A model generated the notes under the pieces. It did not search any database, was not told the DNA's origin, and was given only the letters and a program-made list of their open reading frames with translations. A stretch of DNA of 64,000 bases from Verrucomicrobiota bacterium (lineage in GTDB: Bacteria; Verrucomicrobiota; Verrucomicrobiia; Chthoniobacterales; Terrimicrobiaceae). This document shows positions 37,751 through 52,666 of this stretch, one piece after another (within the stretch, counting starts at the first letter, position 1; the number at the start of each line of letters is the position of its first letter). The position numbers and the translations under genes were made by a program. The stretch is taken from assembly GCA_026398275.1 (NCBI GenBank), contig JAPLTF010000067.1:40329-104328 (forward strand). The letters run 5' to 3'.

Positions 37751-39862
37751 TCACTGTGCGACCCAGAGCTTGATGAAGACCGGGATGATCAGGATGGCGA
37801 CGATGTTCACAACCTTGATCATCGGGTTCACCGCCGGGCCGGCCGTGTCCTTGTAGGGATCGCCGACGGTGTCTCCGGTCACGCTGGCCGAGTGCGCCGG
37901 AGAACCTTTTCCCCCATGGTTGCCGAGCTCGATGAATTTTTTCGCGTTGTCCCAGGCGCCGCCGCTGGACGTCATCGCGATGCCGATGAAGAGGCCGGTG
38001 ACGATCGTTCCGACCAGCACCCCGCCCAACACTTTCGGCCCGAAGAACGGACACCACGCCACCGCAATCACAACGAGCACGGGCAGGAGCGCAGGGATGA
38101 TCATCTCGCGCAGTGCGGCCTTGGTCACAATATCCACGCACGTGCCGTAGTCGGGAGTGTCCTTTCCTTCAAGAATTCCCGGTTTCGCTGCGAGCTGGCG
38201 GCGGACTTCCTTGACGACCGCCCCGGCGGCCTTGCCCACCGCATCCATGCTGAAGGCCGAAAATATGAACGGGAGGCCGCCGCCGATGAAGAGGCCGATG
38301 ATGACATTCGGATCCTGGAGATCGAACGCCAGGTTGAAGTGCTTTCCGAGGCGCTCGTAGGCGACCTTCAGCTCCTCGACGTAGCTGCCGAAGAGCACGA
38401 GGGCGGCAAGCCCGGCCGAGGCGATCGCGTAACCTTTGGTCACCGCCTTCATCGTATTCCCGATGGCGTCGAGGTCGTCGGTCGTTTCGCGGACCTTCTT
38501 ATCGAGCCCGGCCATGACGGCGATTCCCCCGGCGTTGTCGGTGATCGGGCCGAAGGCATCGAGTGCGATAATAATGCCCGACATCGACAGCATCGACATC
38601 ACCGCGACCGCGATCCCGTAGAGGCCCGCAGCATGGTAGGACAGCAGGATGGCGATGCCGATGAACGCCACCGGCAGAGCCGTCGCGTGGAGGCCCGTGG
38701 CCAGGCCGGCGATGATATTCGTTGCGTGCCCGGTTTCCGAAGCGCGCGCGATCAGCCGGACCGGCCGGTGGTCGGTGGACGTGTAGTAATTCGTGATCAG
38801 CAGAACGACATACGTCATCACCAGCCCGATCAGCGACGCGAAGAAAATGCTGCCGGCCGAGCAATTCCCCTTACCTCCGATAACGACCCCGTTCGGAAAA
38901 AGCGTGTGCGTAAGCGGCCAGAAAACCGCCGCCGATAGCACCGCGCTGACCAGGACGCCGCCCTGCAGCGCCCTCGTCGGAGCGATCCTCACCGAGTTGA
39001 CAAACAGAATTCCGATGACCGCGCTGATCACCGAGACTCCCCCCAGAAGAAACGGATAGACCAATGCGCTCTCAGCGGATGCACCGGTCGCGGTCAGCGA
39101 ACCGACGAGCACAGCGCCAATCAGGGAGACGGCGTAAGTTTCAAAGACGTCGGCCGCCATGCCCGCACAATCCCCGACATTGTCGCCCACGTTGTCGGCG
39201 ATGGTCGCCGGATTTCGCGGATCGTCCTCGTCGAGCTTGCTCTCAATTTTTCCGACCAGATCGGCCCCGACATCCGCAGCCTTGGTATAGATTCCGCCGC
39301 CAAGCCGCGCAAAAACCGAAATGAGCGAGCTGCCAAGCGCGGTTCCGATCAGCGCATCCAGAGCCGCATGAACCGCCTCTTTGGGATCCGGAGTAAAATG
39401 TTTCACCGCAAAAAACATCAGGCCGACCGACAGAAGCGCGAGCCCGACGACCAGCAAGCCGGTGATCGCCCCGCCATTGAACGCCACCCGCAGCGCGGCG
39501 TGCGGAGAGCGTGTCGCCGCCTCCGTCGTGCGCACATTCGCCCGCACGGCGACGTTCATCCCGATGTAGCCGGCGGCAAGCGAGCAGACCGCCCCGACCA
39601 GAAATCCGATCCCGGACTCCAGTCCGCGCCCGACCCAGACCAGGGCAAAGATGAGAACCGCGATCGCCCCGATGCTGAGAATCTGACGGTTCAGGTAAGC
39701 CTTGGCCCCCTGCTGGATCGCCCCGGCAATCTCCCGCATCCGGTCGTTGCCCGACGGGGACACCAGAACCCATCGGATCAAATAGGCGGCGTAGAGCAGC
39801 CCGAGCAGGGCGCAAACGAGGGAAATGGAAAGCCCGTCGGAAACCAGTGAGAGAGCACACAT
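37751..39862 (-). CDS. hppA: Membrane-bound H+-translocating pyrophosphatase, K+-independent type
   Basis: The enzyme pumps protons with energy from PPi hydrolysis. The 703-residue protein has about 16 membrane helices, the catalytic [20 protein letters not shown], and [31 protein letters not shown]. In the motif [18 protein letters not shown] the residue after GNTM is Lys, the mark of the K+-independent H+-pumping class (Ala marks K+-dependent ones). The start at 39862 matches the family; the longer frame is not membrane-like. It stands alone between convergent and same-strand neighbours. Confidence 0.95.
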   Translation of the reverse strand: MCALSLVSDGLSISLVCALLGLLYAAYLIRWVLVSPSGNDRMREIAGAIQQGAKAYLNRQILSIGAIAVLIFALVWVGRGLESGIGFLVGAVCSLAAGYIGMNVAVRANVRTTEAATRSPHAALRVAFNGGAITGLLVVGLALLSVGLMFFAVKHFTPDPKEAVHAALDALIGTALGSSLISVFARLGGGIYTKAADVGADLVGKIESKLDEDDPRNPATIADNVGDNVGDCAGMAADVFETYAVSLIGAVLVGSLTATGASAESALVYPFLLGGVSVISAVIGILFVNSVRIAPTRALQGGVLVSAVLSAAVFWPLTHTLFPNGVVIGGKGNCSAGSIFFASLIGLVMTYVVLLITNYYTSTDHRPVRLIARASETGHATNIIAGLATGLHATALPVAFIGIAILLSYHAAGLYGIAVAVMSMLSMSGIIIALDAFGPITDNAGGIAVMAGLDKKVRETTDDLDAIGNTMKAVTKGYAIASAGLAALVLFGSYVEELKVAYERLGKHFNLAFDLQDPNVIIGLFIGGGLPFIFSAFSMDAVGKAAGAVVKEVRRQLAAKPGILEGKDTPDYGTCVDIVTKAALREMIIPALLPVLVVIAVAWCPFFGPKVLGGVLVGTIVTGLFIGIAMTSSGGAWDNAKKFIELGNHGGKGSPAHSASVTGDTVGDPYKDTAGPAVNPMIKVVNIVAILIIPVFIKLWVAQ

Positions 39863-39965
39863 AATGAATCGAAGCTGCGTGAGGAGGGGGAACCCGAAGA
39901 AATCTACATCCTCTTTGCCCGCAGGCAAGTTCAAATACAGTTCAAATCCGGAGCCCCCCTGGCTG

Positions 39966-41336
39966 CTACAGCCCGACCTTCTTCCCGGGATCGGGAACGA
40001 TGATCTCGGTCTTGGGCAGATGCTTGTAGAGCGCCAGCTGAAACCAATCCACCGCAGGCCGGTCCCCATGAACAAGCACCACCTTGGCGGGCTTCAACAT
40101 CAATGCGTAATTCAAAAGCGGCTCGCGGCTGGCGTGGGCGCTGAACTGGAACTCCTCGATATGGCACCGGAGCGGGATCGGAGCGGTGCCCTTCTCCAAA
40201 ATCACGGGCTCGTCCTGCGGTGCCCGCCGGATGCGGCCAGCAGGGGATTCGGGGTCGGAGTAGCCGACGAAAAACAGGCTCTGGTTCGCGTCGCCGAGCA
40301 CCTTCTTGCAGAAGATATTCGAGAGCGTATGCTCGGTCATCATGCCGCTCGAGAGCGCGAAGATGCATTTTTTCCTGGGAGCGATGGTGTTGACCTCGTT
40401 GCCGGAGAGGACGTAGGGCGCCATCTCCTGGAGGAGCTGGAGCTCGGGATGGCTGCGGATCGACGAGGAGGCGAAGGCATCGTAAATGCCGGTGATTTTC
40501 GTGCTTAGCCCGCCGATGTAGATGGGCACATGCGCGAGGATCCCGTGGATCCGCATCTTCCAGAGCATCGCGAGCAGCTCCTGGGTTTTCCCCAGCGCGA
40601 ACACGGGAATGGTCACGCTCCCCCCGCTCTCAAACGCGCGCCGGATCCCCCGCGCGAGCCGCTCCTCCTCGTTCGCCCGCGAGAAACCGGTCTCCACCGG
40701 CGAGTCCCCGCGCGTCGTCTCCATGATCAGAACATCGACCCCCTCCTCGGGAAATGCCGCACCCTTCATCAGCGTCTGATTCTCAAAGTTGACATCGCCC
40801 GTGTAGAAAATCGTCCGGCCCTTGTAGCGGAACAAAATCCCCGCCGACCCCAGGATGTGGCCGGCATCGAAGAATTCAAATGTCACCTCCGCGTCGTCGT
40901 CGGATGCCTCCCCGAGCAGATTGCAGCGCTTCCTGACCGGTCTGGTATGCCAGGCGTGCGAGCAGAATTCCACGCCGCGGTGGGTGAAAAGCGGATATTC
41001 CGTGATCCCGTCGTCCTCGCGCTGGCGGACCATCACGTTGACCGAGTTGTGCAGCATGACGTCGGCGATGCGGGCCGTCTGCTCGGTCATGAAGACCCTG
41101 GCCTGGGGCTCGCGGCGGGTCAGCACCGGCAGCCCGCCCACGTGGTCCTGGTGCGCGTGCGTGATGAAAATCGCGTCCACCTTCCCCTCGGGAACCGGGG
41201 AGAAATCCGGCGTGGCCGCGAGACCTTCGAGCTTCGGATGCAGCCCGGCATCCAGAATCAGGTTCTTCCCGCCGATGCTCAGCCAATACGAATTGGAGCC
41301 GATTTCCGTGCGCCGCGTCAAATTCACCAGTTCCAT
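39966..41336 (-). CDS. Beta-CASP metallo-beta-lactamase-fold RNase-like hydrolase
   Basis: The 456-residue protein has the metallo-beta-lactamase zinc motif HAHQDH at 60-65 and further ligands in [16 protein letters not shown]. It has a beta-CASP domain ([20 protein letters not shown]) and the C-terminal RNA-specificity motif region [16 protein letters not shown]...KVVLVHGD. This order is that of RNase J/CPSF73-type nucleases of the YSH1 (COG1236) group. It probably cleaves RNA; substrate unknown. It is transcribed away from pyrG. Confidence 0.9.
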   Translation of the reverse strand: MELVNLTRRTEIGSNSYWLSIGGKNLILDAGLHPKLEGLAATPDFSPVPEGKVDAIFITHAHQDHVGGLPVLTRREPQARVFMTEQTARIADVMLHNSVNVMVRQREDDGITEYPLFTHRGVEFCSHAWHTRPVRKRCNLLGEASDDDAEVTFEFFDAGHILGSAGILFRYKGRTIFYTGDVNFENQTLMKGAAFPEEGVDVLIMETTRGDSPVETGFSRANEEERLARGIRRAFESGGSVTIPVFALGKTQELLAMLWKMRIHGILAHVPIYIGGLSTKITGIYDAFASSSIRSHPELQLLQEMAPYVLSGNEVNTIAPRKKCIFALSSGMMTEHTLSNIFCKKVLGDANQSLFFVGYSDPESPAGRIRRAPQDEPVILEKGTAPIPLRCHIEEFQFSAHASREPLLNYALMLKPAKVVLVHGDRPAVDWFQLALYKHLPKTEIIVPDPGKKVGL

Positions 41337-41360
41337 TCCGAACCAAGCTGGAGGAGATGA

Positions 41361-43049
<1,689 letters not shown>

Positions 43050-43101
43050 AGCAAGGGCCTCCACAAGCCCATGCGTCCGGGTATTTCCAAGAGTTGGTAA
43101 G

Positions 43102-43127
43102 ACGCGGCGAAGTCCGCTCCGCCGCGT
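43102..43127. terminator. Hairpin between pyrG and the convergent gene
   Basis: ACGCGGCG at 43102-43109 pairs perfectly with CGCCGCGT at 43120-43127 around a 10-base loop, in the 111-base gap between convergent genes. There is no T tract, so intrinsic termination is only a likely reading. Confidence 0.35.
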
Positions 43128-43160
43128 TCGGGTCCCGCGAGGACAGGGCGCGGAAAACGC

Positions 43161-44513
43161 TCACTCAACCAGGCCGAGCCGGACCTCGGTCACGTGCCGG
43201 ATAAAGTCGGCAATCCGCTTCGGCAGATACAGCCGGACGACCTCAAGGCATTTGTCACGCCGGACGTCAAAGAGCCAGGACTCGAGGAGGAGCACATCCT
43301 CGCTGGAGTCGCTCACAACGCAGCCAACCTTCAGTGTCGTCGCAGCTTTTCTGCGGTTGAGGACATAGTTGTAGGTCAGGAAATCCACTTTGGGGAGAGT
43401 CATCGTGCTGCTGCGGGGATTCTCACAGACAAATTGGATGCCAACGACGCGGTCGTCGGCATCGGTAATAATGTAGATCAGATTGAAGTAGTCTTCAGGG
43501 TCCCCGATCAGAGAATATTTGGAGGGGAATGACCTGTAAAAGAGAGGGATTCCCGGATGCGCCATCGGGATCTTCGAGGGAATCAGGTCCTTGGAAAGAC
43601 CCAGCTGCACCAAGGCCTCCCGAAGCGGCATCATCAGCTTGACGCCCTTGGTGATTTCAGGATGCTCCGTCACCTGCAGCGAACTGTCCGCCTGCGCGTC
43701 GTGCTCGAGAACTTTGAGGAGCTCGATCAGGCTTGCCCGGTCGTCCCCGGGTGGTTTCCGCCAGTTTTGCTGCGGGATCAGGAGGCTCTCGTCTTTCTTG
43801 ACCGGGGCGGCTGCCTGCGCGGGTTGGGCAGGCTTCGGAGACGGCTGCGCCGCCGGGACAACCGGCTGGGACTCGGATGGGGGCGCCGAGATTTGCTCGG
43901 CGAGAGTGGTTTGGTCCAACGCAACTTTTGCGGAGTATTCGGCGTATGCGACATCGACCCCGTCCTCGGCGATCTTGACGACCTTCACGCTGGTGCCTGC
44001 CGGGACCCGTGTGGAGCCGGACCTCTTGCCGTCGACAGAGATCGGAAAATCCACCGGGGCCTTCATCCGGGTCTGGGCTGGCCACCGTCCGGGGCGGCTC
44101 GCGATTTCCGCCCAATCCAGCCCTGGGGCCGGCGGAGTAGCTGGCTGCCGGGGCGTGTCGTTCCCTGTGCCTGCCGGGACCTCCGGCTTCGGCGGTGGCG
44201 AATCGGGAGCGGTTACAGCAATCTGCTGCGGCGCGGCACTCGGAACCTCCGCAAGCGTTGCTGAATCAACAGCGGGCGTGACGCTCTCAACGGTCGTCTC
44301 CCCTGGGGGCATGGTATCCGCATTGGCGGTCTCAGGACTGCCGCTTCGCGAGTCGCGAATCACGGGACGGGGAGGCGGCGGGACCGGTTCTTTCCATGCA
44401 AGAAAAACCGCTATCGGTAATCCGGCAAGGGGCAGGAGCAGCAACCAGCTCAATCCGAGCCTTTGTTTTCGTCTCACAAGCAACGTTTTCCTCCTCCTCC
44501 GGGTCATATTCAA
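43161..44513 (-). CDS. Membrane-anchored protein of unknown function with Pro-rich linker
   Basis: The 450-residue protein has a basic N-terminus and one membrane helix (LSWLLLLPLAGLPIAVFLAW, about residues 20-39). A Pro/Ala/Ser/Thr-rich linker (40-130) follows, then an SH3-like strand region (about 135-205), a second Pro/Ala-rich linker and a globular C-terminal domain (about 245-450) without a known motif. The layout suggests a periplasmic protein held on the inner membrane. I do not recognise the C-terminal domain. It converges with pyrG and is divergent from mtnA. Confidence 0.75.
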   Translation of the reverse strand: MNMTRRRRKTLLVRRKQRLGLSWLLLLPLAGLPIAVFLAWKEPVPPPPRPVIRDSRSGSPETANADTMPPGETTVESVTPAVDSATLAEVPSAAPQQIAVTAPDSPPPKPEVPAGTGNDTPRQPATPPAPGLDWAEIASRPGRWPAQTRMKAPVDFPISVDGKRSGSTRVPAGTSVKVVKIAEDGVDVAYAEYSAKVALDQTTLAEQISAPPSESQPVVPAAQPSPKPAQPAQAAAPVKKDESLLIPQQNWRKPPGDDRASLIELLKVLEHDAQADSSLQVTEHPEITKGVKLMMPLREALVQLGLSKDLIPSKIPMAHPGIPLFYRSFPSKYSLIGDPEDYFNLIYIITDADDRVVGIQFVCENPRSSTMTLPKVDFLTYNYVLNRRKAATTLKVGCVVSDSSEDVLLLESWLFDVRRDKCLEVVRLYLPKRIADFIRHVTEVRLGLVE

Positions 44514-44639
44514 ACTAAAAACACGGCGGGAGGGAGAATCTCCTCATTTTGGTGCGTGCAGGGCTCGGGTTTCGCTGGTTTTCTGAGTGTCCCGGCATCG
44601 GCAGCAGCGCATCATTTTTCCCGATCCTGATGAAACTCC

Positions 44640-45746
44640 ATGAATGTCCACGGTAAACCGACCAGAACGATTTGGCTCCACCCGGAGAACCCTGCCATCG
44701 TGCAAATCATTGACCAGCGGGCTCTCCCGCATGCATGGGTCATAGAGGACTTGCTCACTGCGGAGCAGGTCGCCACGGCGATCCTTGAGATGCATGTGCG
44801 CGGGGCCGGCCTCATCGGGGCGACCGCGGGATTCGGCATGTATCTCGCAGCGCGGGAGGCGGCGCGATCGGACAATTCCGCCGCGTCAATTCATGCGGCG
44901 GGTCAGCGCCTGAAATCCACGCGTCCAACCGCCGTCAATCTCGCATGGGCGGTCGACCGCCAGGAAAGCGCGATGGCGTCCGCATCCAGCCCCGGGGAAC
45001 TGGTCTCGATCGCGCTGAGCACGGCCCTGGAGATTGCAGAGGAAGATGCGGCTTCATGCAGATCAATCGGCGGACACGGCCTCGCATTGATCGCCGAACT
45101 CAGCAGGTCAAAAGGCGGGGCCCCGGTGCAAATTCTAACCCACTGCAATGCCGGCTGGCTCGCATTTGTGGACTACGGATCGGCCACGGCCCCGATCTAC
45201 GCGGCGCACGATCAGGGCATCCCCCTGCACGTATGGGTCGATGAGACGAGACCCCGCAGCCAGGGTGCGAAGCTGACCGCGTGGGAACTGGGGCAGCACG
45301 GGGTTCCTCACACCGTCATCGCGGACAACACAGGCGGGCATCTCATGCAGCACGGCCTTGTCGATCTCGTCATCGTGGGCACCGACCGGACCACCCGCAC
45401 CGGCGATGTCGCGAACAAAATCGGAACCTACCTGAAGGCCCTCGCTGCCCATGACAACGGCATCCCGTTCTACGTCGCTCTGCCGTCGTCATCGTTCGAT
45501 TGGAAAATGCGGGACGGATTGAAGGAAATTCCCATCGAGGAGCGGGGGTCGGAGGAGGTCAAATATGCCGACGGAATGGCTGACGGGCGACACCTCGAGG
45601 TGCTCGTGGCCCCGGCTGACAGCCCGGCTGCCAACTTCGGATTCGACGTCACTCCCGCTCGCCTTGTCACCGGGCTCATCACGGAACGCGGGATCTGCAG
45701 CGCCACGGAACCCGGCATCACCGCCCTCTTCCCCGACAAGGCGTAA
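44640..45746 (+). CDS. mtnA: S-methyl-5-thioribose-1-phosphate isomerase
   Basis: MtnA converts methylthioribose-1-phosphate to methylthioribulose-1-phosphate in the methionine salvage pathway. The 368-residue protein has the catalytic Cys in LTHCNAGWLA (C169) and the catalytic Asp in VGTDRTTRTGDVANKIGTY (D249). The usual RGAPAIG loop reads RGAGLIG here, and the family's GADR is GTDR, so it belongs to a diverged branch and could act on a related sugar phosphate. No other methionine-salvage gene is in the window. Confidence 0.85.
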   Translation: MNVHGKPTRTIWLHPENPAIVQIIDQRALPHAWVIEDLLTAEQVATAILEMHVRGAGLIGATAGFGMYLAAREAARSDNSAASIHAAGQRLKSTRPTAVNLAWAVDRQESAMASASSPGELVSIALSTALEIAEEDAASCRSIGGHGLALIAELSRSKGGAPVQILTHCNAGWLAFVDYGSATAPIYAAHDQGIPLHVWVDETRPRSQGAKLTAWELGQHGVPHTVIADNTGGHLMQHGLVDLVIVGTDRTTRTGDVANKIGTYLKALAAHDNGIPFYVALPSSSFDWKMRDGLKEIPIEERGSEEVKYADGMADGRHLEVLVAPADSPAANFGFDVTPARLVTGLITERGICSATEPGITALFPDKA

Positions 45747-45752
45747 CGTAAT

Positions 45753-45785
45753 CCGGTCGCTCCCGGATCGTCAGACCGGCTTTTT
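45753..45785 (+). terminator. Rho-independent terminator after mtnA
   Basis: CCGGTC at 45753-45758 pairs with GACCGG at 45774-45779, 7 bases after the mtnA stop, and is followed by C and five T residues. The 15-base loop is long, but the stem plus T tract is the classic form. Its right arm overlaps the last codons of a possible minus-strand small gene. Confidence 0.5.
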
Positions 45786-45926
45786 GATCTCCGCGGCCTT
45801 CGGCTCCTGCGGAGGTTTCTCATCGGACAAAACCGGTGGTTTTTGCACGGCCGCGTCCTCAATGCATTTTTCACAGTCTTCCTCAGCGGGGTGGACACAG
45901 TTGCATGGACGCAGAAAGTCATTCAT
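45771..45926 (-). CDS. Possible small Cys-rich protein
   Basis: A 51-residue frame beginning MNDFLRPCNCVHPAEEDCEKC. It has a C-x-C-x7-C-x2-C cluster that could bind a metal, then a Pro/Lys-rich tail ending EIKKPV. ATG 45926 has no clear ribosome binding site, and its 3' end overlaps the mtnA terminator. The Cys pattern is the only support. The remaining 250 bases up to the phosphohexomutase gene contain no other convincing gene. Confidence 0.3.
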   Translation of the reverse strand: MNDFLRPCNCVHPAEEDCEKCIEDAAVQKPPVLSDEKPPQEPKAAEIKKPV

Positions 45927-46177
45927 AGGGGCGCTTGTTGATGCGGGAAATATACCCGCGGCCTTGATCCCGATCAACATAAACTCAATCCGGAGTTGAA
46001 AAATCCGCATCCTGGCGGATGTTGCTCGCATGATCCTCCCGCTCATATCACTTGTGTCCCTGTCTTTTCTCGGACTCTCCTGCGTCATCGTCCCGTTTTT
46101 TGGATCGGTGCGCTAAAGCAGGTCGCACTCGGATCACTGTTGGCAGCAGCGCGTGGATTTGATAGCTCTGCTGCTTC

Positions 46178-48133
46178 ATGAACGAGCTCATTTCCTCCAT
46201 CCGCCAGGCAGCGCAGGACGGCAGACTTCTCCCCTCCTCCGCCGATAATATTCTCTCGCTCCTCTCGGGCAGCACATCCCCGGTGTATGAAGCTGCGATT
46301 GCCGAGCTCGCCTCGGCAGAAAATTGGAAGGAACTCGACAACCGGTTCTTCCGCACGCTGGCCTTCGGCACAGGCGGCCTCCGGGGGAAAACGATCGGTG
46401 CCGTCGTCACCAAAGTCGAGCTGGGATCTCCCCAGCCGCTGGGCCGACCGGAATTCCCCTGCGTCGGAACAAATGCGATGAACACCTACAGCATCAGCCG
46501 CGCCACCCAGGGGCTCGTGGGCTACGTGCTGGAGCATTTTAAAAAATCCGGCCGCGCCGGAAAACCTTCGATCTGCATCTGCCACGACACGAGGTTCTAC
46601 TCCCGCGAATTTGCGGAGCTCGCCGCGAAAGTCATCACCGACCACGGCTGCGATGCCTGGCTGTTCGAAGGCCCCCGCTCCACGCCGGAGCTCTCGTTTG
46701 CCGTCCGCCATGTCGGCGCCCAGGCCGGAATCAACCTCACCGCCAGCCACAACCCGCCCCAATACAACGGCTACAAAGTCTATTTTGAAGACGGATGCCA
46801 GGTCGTCGAGCCTCACGCCTCGGCAATCATCGACCGGGTCAATGCCGTCCAGTCCGAAACCTACACGCCTGCCGCCGAACCCGGCCGCGTCGTTCCGATG
46901 GGTGCCGACATCGACGAGGCTTACATGGACCGCCTCGCCACGCTTCCGCTGGATCCCGAACTGATCAAGCGCGAGAACTCACTCAAAATCGTTTACACCC
47001 CGCTCCACGGCGTCGGGGCCGTGATCATCAAGCCGATGCTCCGCCGCCTCGGGTTCCAGTGCGAAGGCGTCGCCGAGCAGGAAGTCCCGGACGGACGGTT
47101 CCCAACCGTCAAATCCCCCAACCCCGAAAATGCCGAGGCCCTCACGATGGCGATCGCCCAGGCGGATTCCACCGGCGCCGACCTCGTCATCGCCACCGAC
47201 CCGGATGACGACCGGATGGGCATTGCCGCCCGCGACGCTGCGGGGAAGATGCAACTTCTCACCGGCAACCAGATCGGCTCGATCCTCGCGTGGTATCGCG
47301 CGAGCAAGCACTTCGAGTTCGGCATCCTCAACGAGGCGAACAGGAAAAATGCCGCGATCATCAAGACCTTCGTCACCACCGACCTCCAGAAGGCGATCGC
47401 GGAAAAGCTCGGCATCCGCTGCGTCGAGACCCTCACCGGGTTCAAATACATCGGCGAAAAGCTCGGAAAATACGAGGCCGCGATCCCGGAGAACCTCCGC
47501 GCAAACTACACCAAACTCTCCGAGTCCGAAACCCGCGGCCTCCGGCTCAAATACTCGACGCTCTACATCTTCGGCGGCGAGGAAAGCTACGGATACAGCG
47601 CCTCGGATTTTGTGCGCGACAAGGATGGCAACAGCGCCGCCGTCCTCATCGCCGAGGCGGCCGCCTACGCGAAATCCCGAAACATCACCCTCCCGGAGCT
47701 TCTCGACGAGATCTTTTCGGAATACGGCGTCTACCTCGAGCGCGGGGAATCGCTCACGATGGAGGGCGCCGAGGGCGCCGCACAGATTCAAAACCTCGTG
47801 GACTCGTATGCCGTGAATCCGCCGGCCGAAATAGACGGCTCAAAAGTCGTCTCGATTGTCAATTTTGCAAAGGATACCGTCCACGATGTCGAAGGCGACC
47901 GGATCCCGGCAGAAGCCATGCTCATGATCACGCTCGCGGACGGACGGAAGAGCGCCGTCCGCCCGTCAGGCACCGAGCCGAAGATCAAATATTACATGTT
48001 TGCCGCCAAGAAGCCCGCCGCGGGCACACGGTTCACAGGCCCGGAACTTTCGGATGCCAAATCCGAAGTCCACGCGAAAATCGACAGCCTCTGGAATGCC
48101 CTCGGCGCAGATGCAAAATCCCGCCTCGGGTAG
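46178..48133 (+). CDS. Phosphohexomutase (phosphoglucomutase/phosphomannomutase family)
   Basis: The enzyme interconverts hexose 1- and 6-phosphates. In the 651-residue protein the catalytic Ser is S190 in TASHNPPQYNGYKVYF, the metal loop is DPDDDRMG, the sugar loop GGEESYGYS, and the phosphate loop RPSGTEPKIKYY near the C-terminus. The length fits the long PgcA-like branch of alpha-D-phosphohexomutases. It could supply glucose-1-phosphate for the uridylyltransferase elsewhere in the window. It stands alone. Confidence 0.92.
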   Translation: MNELISSIRQAAQDGRLLPSSADNILSLLSGSTSPVYEAAIAELASAENWKELDNRFFRTLAFGTGGLRGKTIGAVVTKVELGSPQPLGRPEFPCVGTNAMNTYSISRATQGLVGYVLEHFKKSGRAGKPSICICHDTRFYSREFAELAAKVITDHGCDAWLFEGPRSTPELSFAVRHVGAQAGINLTASHNPPQYNGYKVYFEDGCQVVEPHASAIIDRVNAVQSETYTPAAEPGRVVPMGADIDEAYMDRLATLPLDPELIKRENSLKIVYTPLHGVGAVIIKPMLRRLGFQCEGVAEQEVPDGRFPTVKSPNPENAEALTMAIAQADSTGADLVIATDPDDDRMGIAARDAAGKMQLLTGNQIGSILAWYRASKHFEFGILNEANRKNAAIIKTFVTTDLQKAIAEKLGIRCVETLTGFKYIGEKLGKYEAAIPENLRANYTKLSESETRGLRLKYSTLYIFGGEESYGYSASDFVRDKDGNSAAVLIAEAAAYAKSRNITLPELLDEIFSEYGVYLERGESLTMEGAEGAAQIQNLVDSYAVNPPAEIDGSKVVSIVNFAKDTVHDVEGDRIPAEAMLMITLADGRKSAVRPSGTEPKIKYYMFAAKKPAAGTRFTGPELSDAKSEVHAKIDSLWNALGADAKSRLG

Positions 48134-48137
48134 ATGA

Positions 48138-50564
<2,427 letters not shown>

Positions 50565-50777
50565 ATCCCACCAACTGGCTGCTCTTTTGAGACTTGGAAG
50601 AGTCGTGATCGTGGTGATGTTTTTGTGGTCCCTGGCAAACGAAGTCGCTTGAAAAGCCAGGGCACAGACGATGGCGAATGTTGCGGCCGCGGGAATTCGA
50701 AGTGTTTTGCTTGCGCACGGATCAGGGACCCCGAAGGAGTTTGGACAAAGCACCTGCGATTCTGGTAGAAAACGCCG

Positions 50778-52313
50778 ATGCTCACTCGCGTATTTTCCGC
50801 CGCCATCCAGGGCGTTGATGCTCTCGAGGTGGAAATTGAGGTCAACACAGGGTCTGGCGAGCCGAAGATCGTCGTCGTCGGGCTTCCCGACACGGCGGTG
50901 AAAGAAAGCAAGGACCGGGTGACGACAGCCATTGCGAACAGTGCGTTTCGCTGGCCGCGCGAACGGACAACCATTAACCTGGCGCCGGCGGACATCAAAA
51001 AGGAGGGTCCCAGTTTTGATCTGCCCATCGCGATCGGGATGGTGGCTGCCGCGCTGAAGGCCGAGCTGCCGCGACTGGAGCGATGCCTGGTTGCCGGCGA
51101 GCTGGCGCTCACGGGAGAAATCCGTCCGGTGAAAGGCGCTCTGCCGATCGCCATCGAGGCCCGCAACCGAGGGAAAAAAGCGGTGCTCCTCCCGGCGGCG
51201 AACGCTCCCGAGGCCTCCATCGTGGAGGGAATAGAGGTTTACGGAGTCCGGAATTTGCGAGAGGCCTACGAGTTCCTCAGCAAGCAGAAGGAGCTGCTCC
51301 CCTTCCCCGGCAATGCGGAGGAACGCCTGAAAGCCGGGCGCACGGAAGATGTCGATTTCTCCGAGGTCAAAGGCCAGTTCCAGGTCAAGCGCGCGATCGA
51401 GGTGGCCGTCGCCGGCGGCCACAACATCCTTTTTATCGGCCCTCCCGGCTCGGGCAAAAGCATGCTTTCAAAGCGGATTCCGACGATCATTCCCCCGATG
51501 ACTTTGGAGGAGGCGGTCGAGACGACCAAGATCCACAGCATCTGCGGGCTGCTGAGCGAAAAGAATGCCTTCGTGGCCATCCGCCCGTTCCGCTCCCCCC
51601 ACCACACCATCAGCGATATCGGGCTGCTCGGCGGTTCGGCGAATCCGACCCCGGGGGAAGTGAGCATCGCGCACAACGGAGTTCTCTTTCTGGACGAGCT
51701 CCCGGAATTCAAACGCTCGACGCTCGAGGTCATGCGCCAGCCGCTGGAGGACGGCTATGTCGTTGTCACCCGCGCCGCCGGCACGATGACTTTCCCTTCC
51801 GACTTCATGCTCGTGGCGGCGATGAACCCGTGCCCGTGCGGGTATTTCGGAGATCCCGCCCGCGAGTGCAGGTGCTCGCCGGGACAGGTCGAAAAATACC
51901 GCTCGCGAATCTCCGGGCCTCTGCTCGACCGGATCGACATACACGTCGAAGCCCCCGCCGTGAACTACAAGGAGCTCTCCAGCAACGAACCCGCCGAGCC
52001 ATCGGCCGTCATTCGCGGGCGGGTCATCGGGGCCCGCGAACTCCAGCGCGTCCGCTTCGCATCCGGGAAAAAGACGAACTGCAATGCCCGCATGGGCCAC
52101 AGCCAGATCAAAAAGTTCTGCGCGCTCGACAGCTCCGGACAGGAAATGCTCCGGCACGCCATGGAAGACCTCCAGCTCAGCGCCCGCGCCTACGACCGAA
52201 TCCTCAAAGTCGCCCGCACGATCGCCGACCTCGCAGGCGCGGACTCAATCCAGCCCGAACACATCGGCGAGGCGATCCAATATCGCACTCTGGATCGCAA
52301 GCTCTGGGTGTGA
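50778..52313 (+). CDS. YifB/ComM family Mg-chelatase-like AAA+ ATPase
   Basis: The 511-residue protein begins [44 protein letters not shown], the Lon-like N-terminal (ChlI) domain. The AAA+ core has Walker [14 protein letters not shown], then [10 protein letters not shown] and Walker [11 protein letters not shown], plus [13 protein letters not shown] zinc-like Cys residues and a C-terminal helical domain. Relatives include ComM, a branch-migration helicase in natural transformation. Length is complete. An IS remnant follows directly. Confidence 0.93.
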   Translation: MLTRVFSAAIQGVDALEVEIEVNTGSGEPKIVVVGLPDTAVKESKDRVTTAIANSAFRWPRERTTINLAPADIKKEGPSFDLPIAIGMVAAALKAELPRLERCLVAGELALTGEIRPVKGALPIAIEARNRGKKAVLLPAANAPEASIVEGIEVYGVRNLREAYEFLSKQKELLPFPGNAEERLKAGRTEDVDFSEVKGQFQVKRAIEVAVAGGHNILFIGPPGSGKSMLSKRIPTIIPPMTLEEAVETTKIHSICGLLSEKNAFVAIRPFRSPHHTISDIGLLGGSANPTPGEVSIAHNGVLFLDELPEFKRSTLEVMRQPLEDGYVVVTRAAGTMTFPSDFMLVAAMNPCPCGYFGDPARECRCSPGQVEKYRSRISGPLLDRIDIHVEAPAVNYKELSSNEPAEPSAVIRGRVIGARELQRVRFASGKKTNCNARMGHSQIKKFCALDSSGQEMLRHAMEDLQLSARAYDRILKVARTIADLAGADSIQPEHIGEAIQYRTLDRKLWV

Positions 52314-52337
52314 GCCGAAGACCGGGGTTGTGCGTCA

Positions 52338-52632
52338 ATGCGCGGGACTGGCACCCCCATTGCTGGAACGGTTTATGCCTTGGACTCGACGACTGTGGAT
52401 CTCCCGCTGGATCAAAGGCCATCTGCGCATCAAGCATTACTATGGGACGAGCCCCAATGCGGTGAAGACTCAGATCTGGATCGCGGTGTGCGTTTACCTG
52501 ATGGTGGCTATCATTCACAAGGAACTGAACCTGCCGGGAACCTTGCGCAGAACTTTGCAGCTTTTGACAGTATCAACAATTATTGGGATAATGATCATGC
52601 GGTCCGTTGACCCGAATCAGCTTTTTCCTTGA
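52338..52632 (+). pseudogene. IS4-family transposase remnant
   Basis: Two pieces of an IS4-type transposase lie in different frames. The first, ending near 52405, reads GTVYALDSTTVDL and contains the first catalytic Asp region. The second, from about 52408, reads WIKGHLRIKHYYGTSPNAVK and continues with the family's C-terminal TQIWIAVCVYLMVAIIHKELNL to a stop at 52632. The central part, about two thirds of a transposase, is deleted. Non-functional, and evidence of past insertion next to the sugar locus. Confidence 0.75.
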
Positions 52633-52666
52633 ATCATGAATTTGGTTGCCGATCATTTTGAATGAA

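Noticed and set aside
46030..46116. Tiny hydrophobic frame of 28 residues with a lipobox-like LGLSC
   Set aside because: Too short after the Cys to be a convincing lipoprotein, with only a weak upstream purine stretch; probably chance.
52646..52666. TTG start for the AraC gene
   Set aside because: It adds seven uncharacteristic residues; the ATG at 52667 is simpler, though the choice is not proven.
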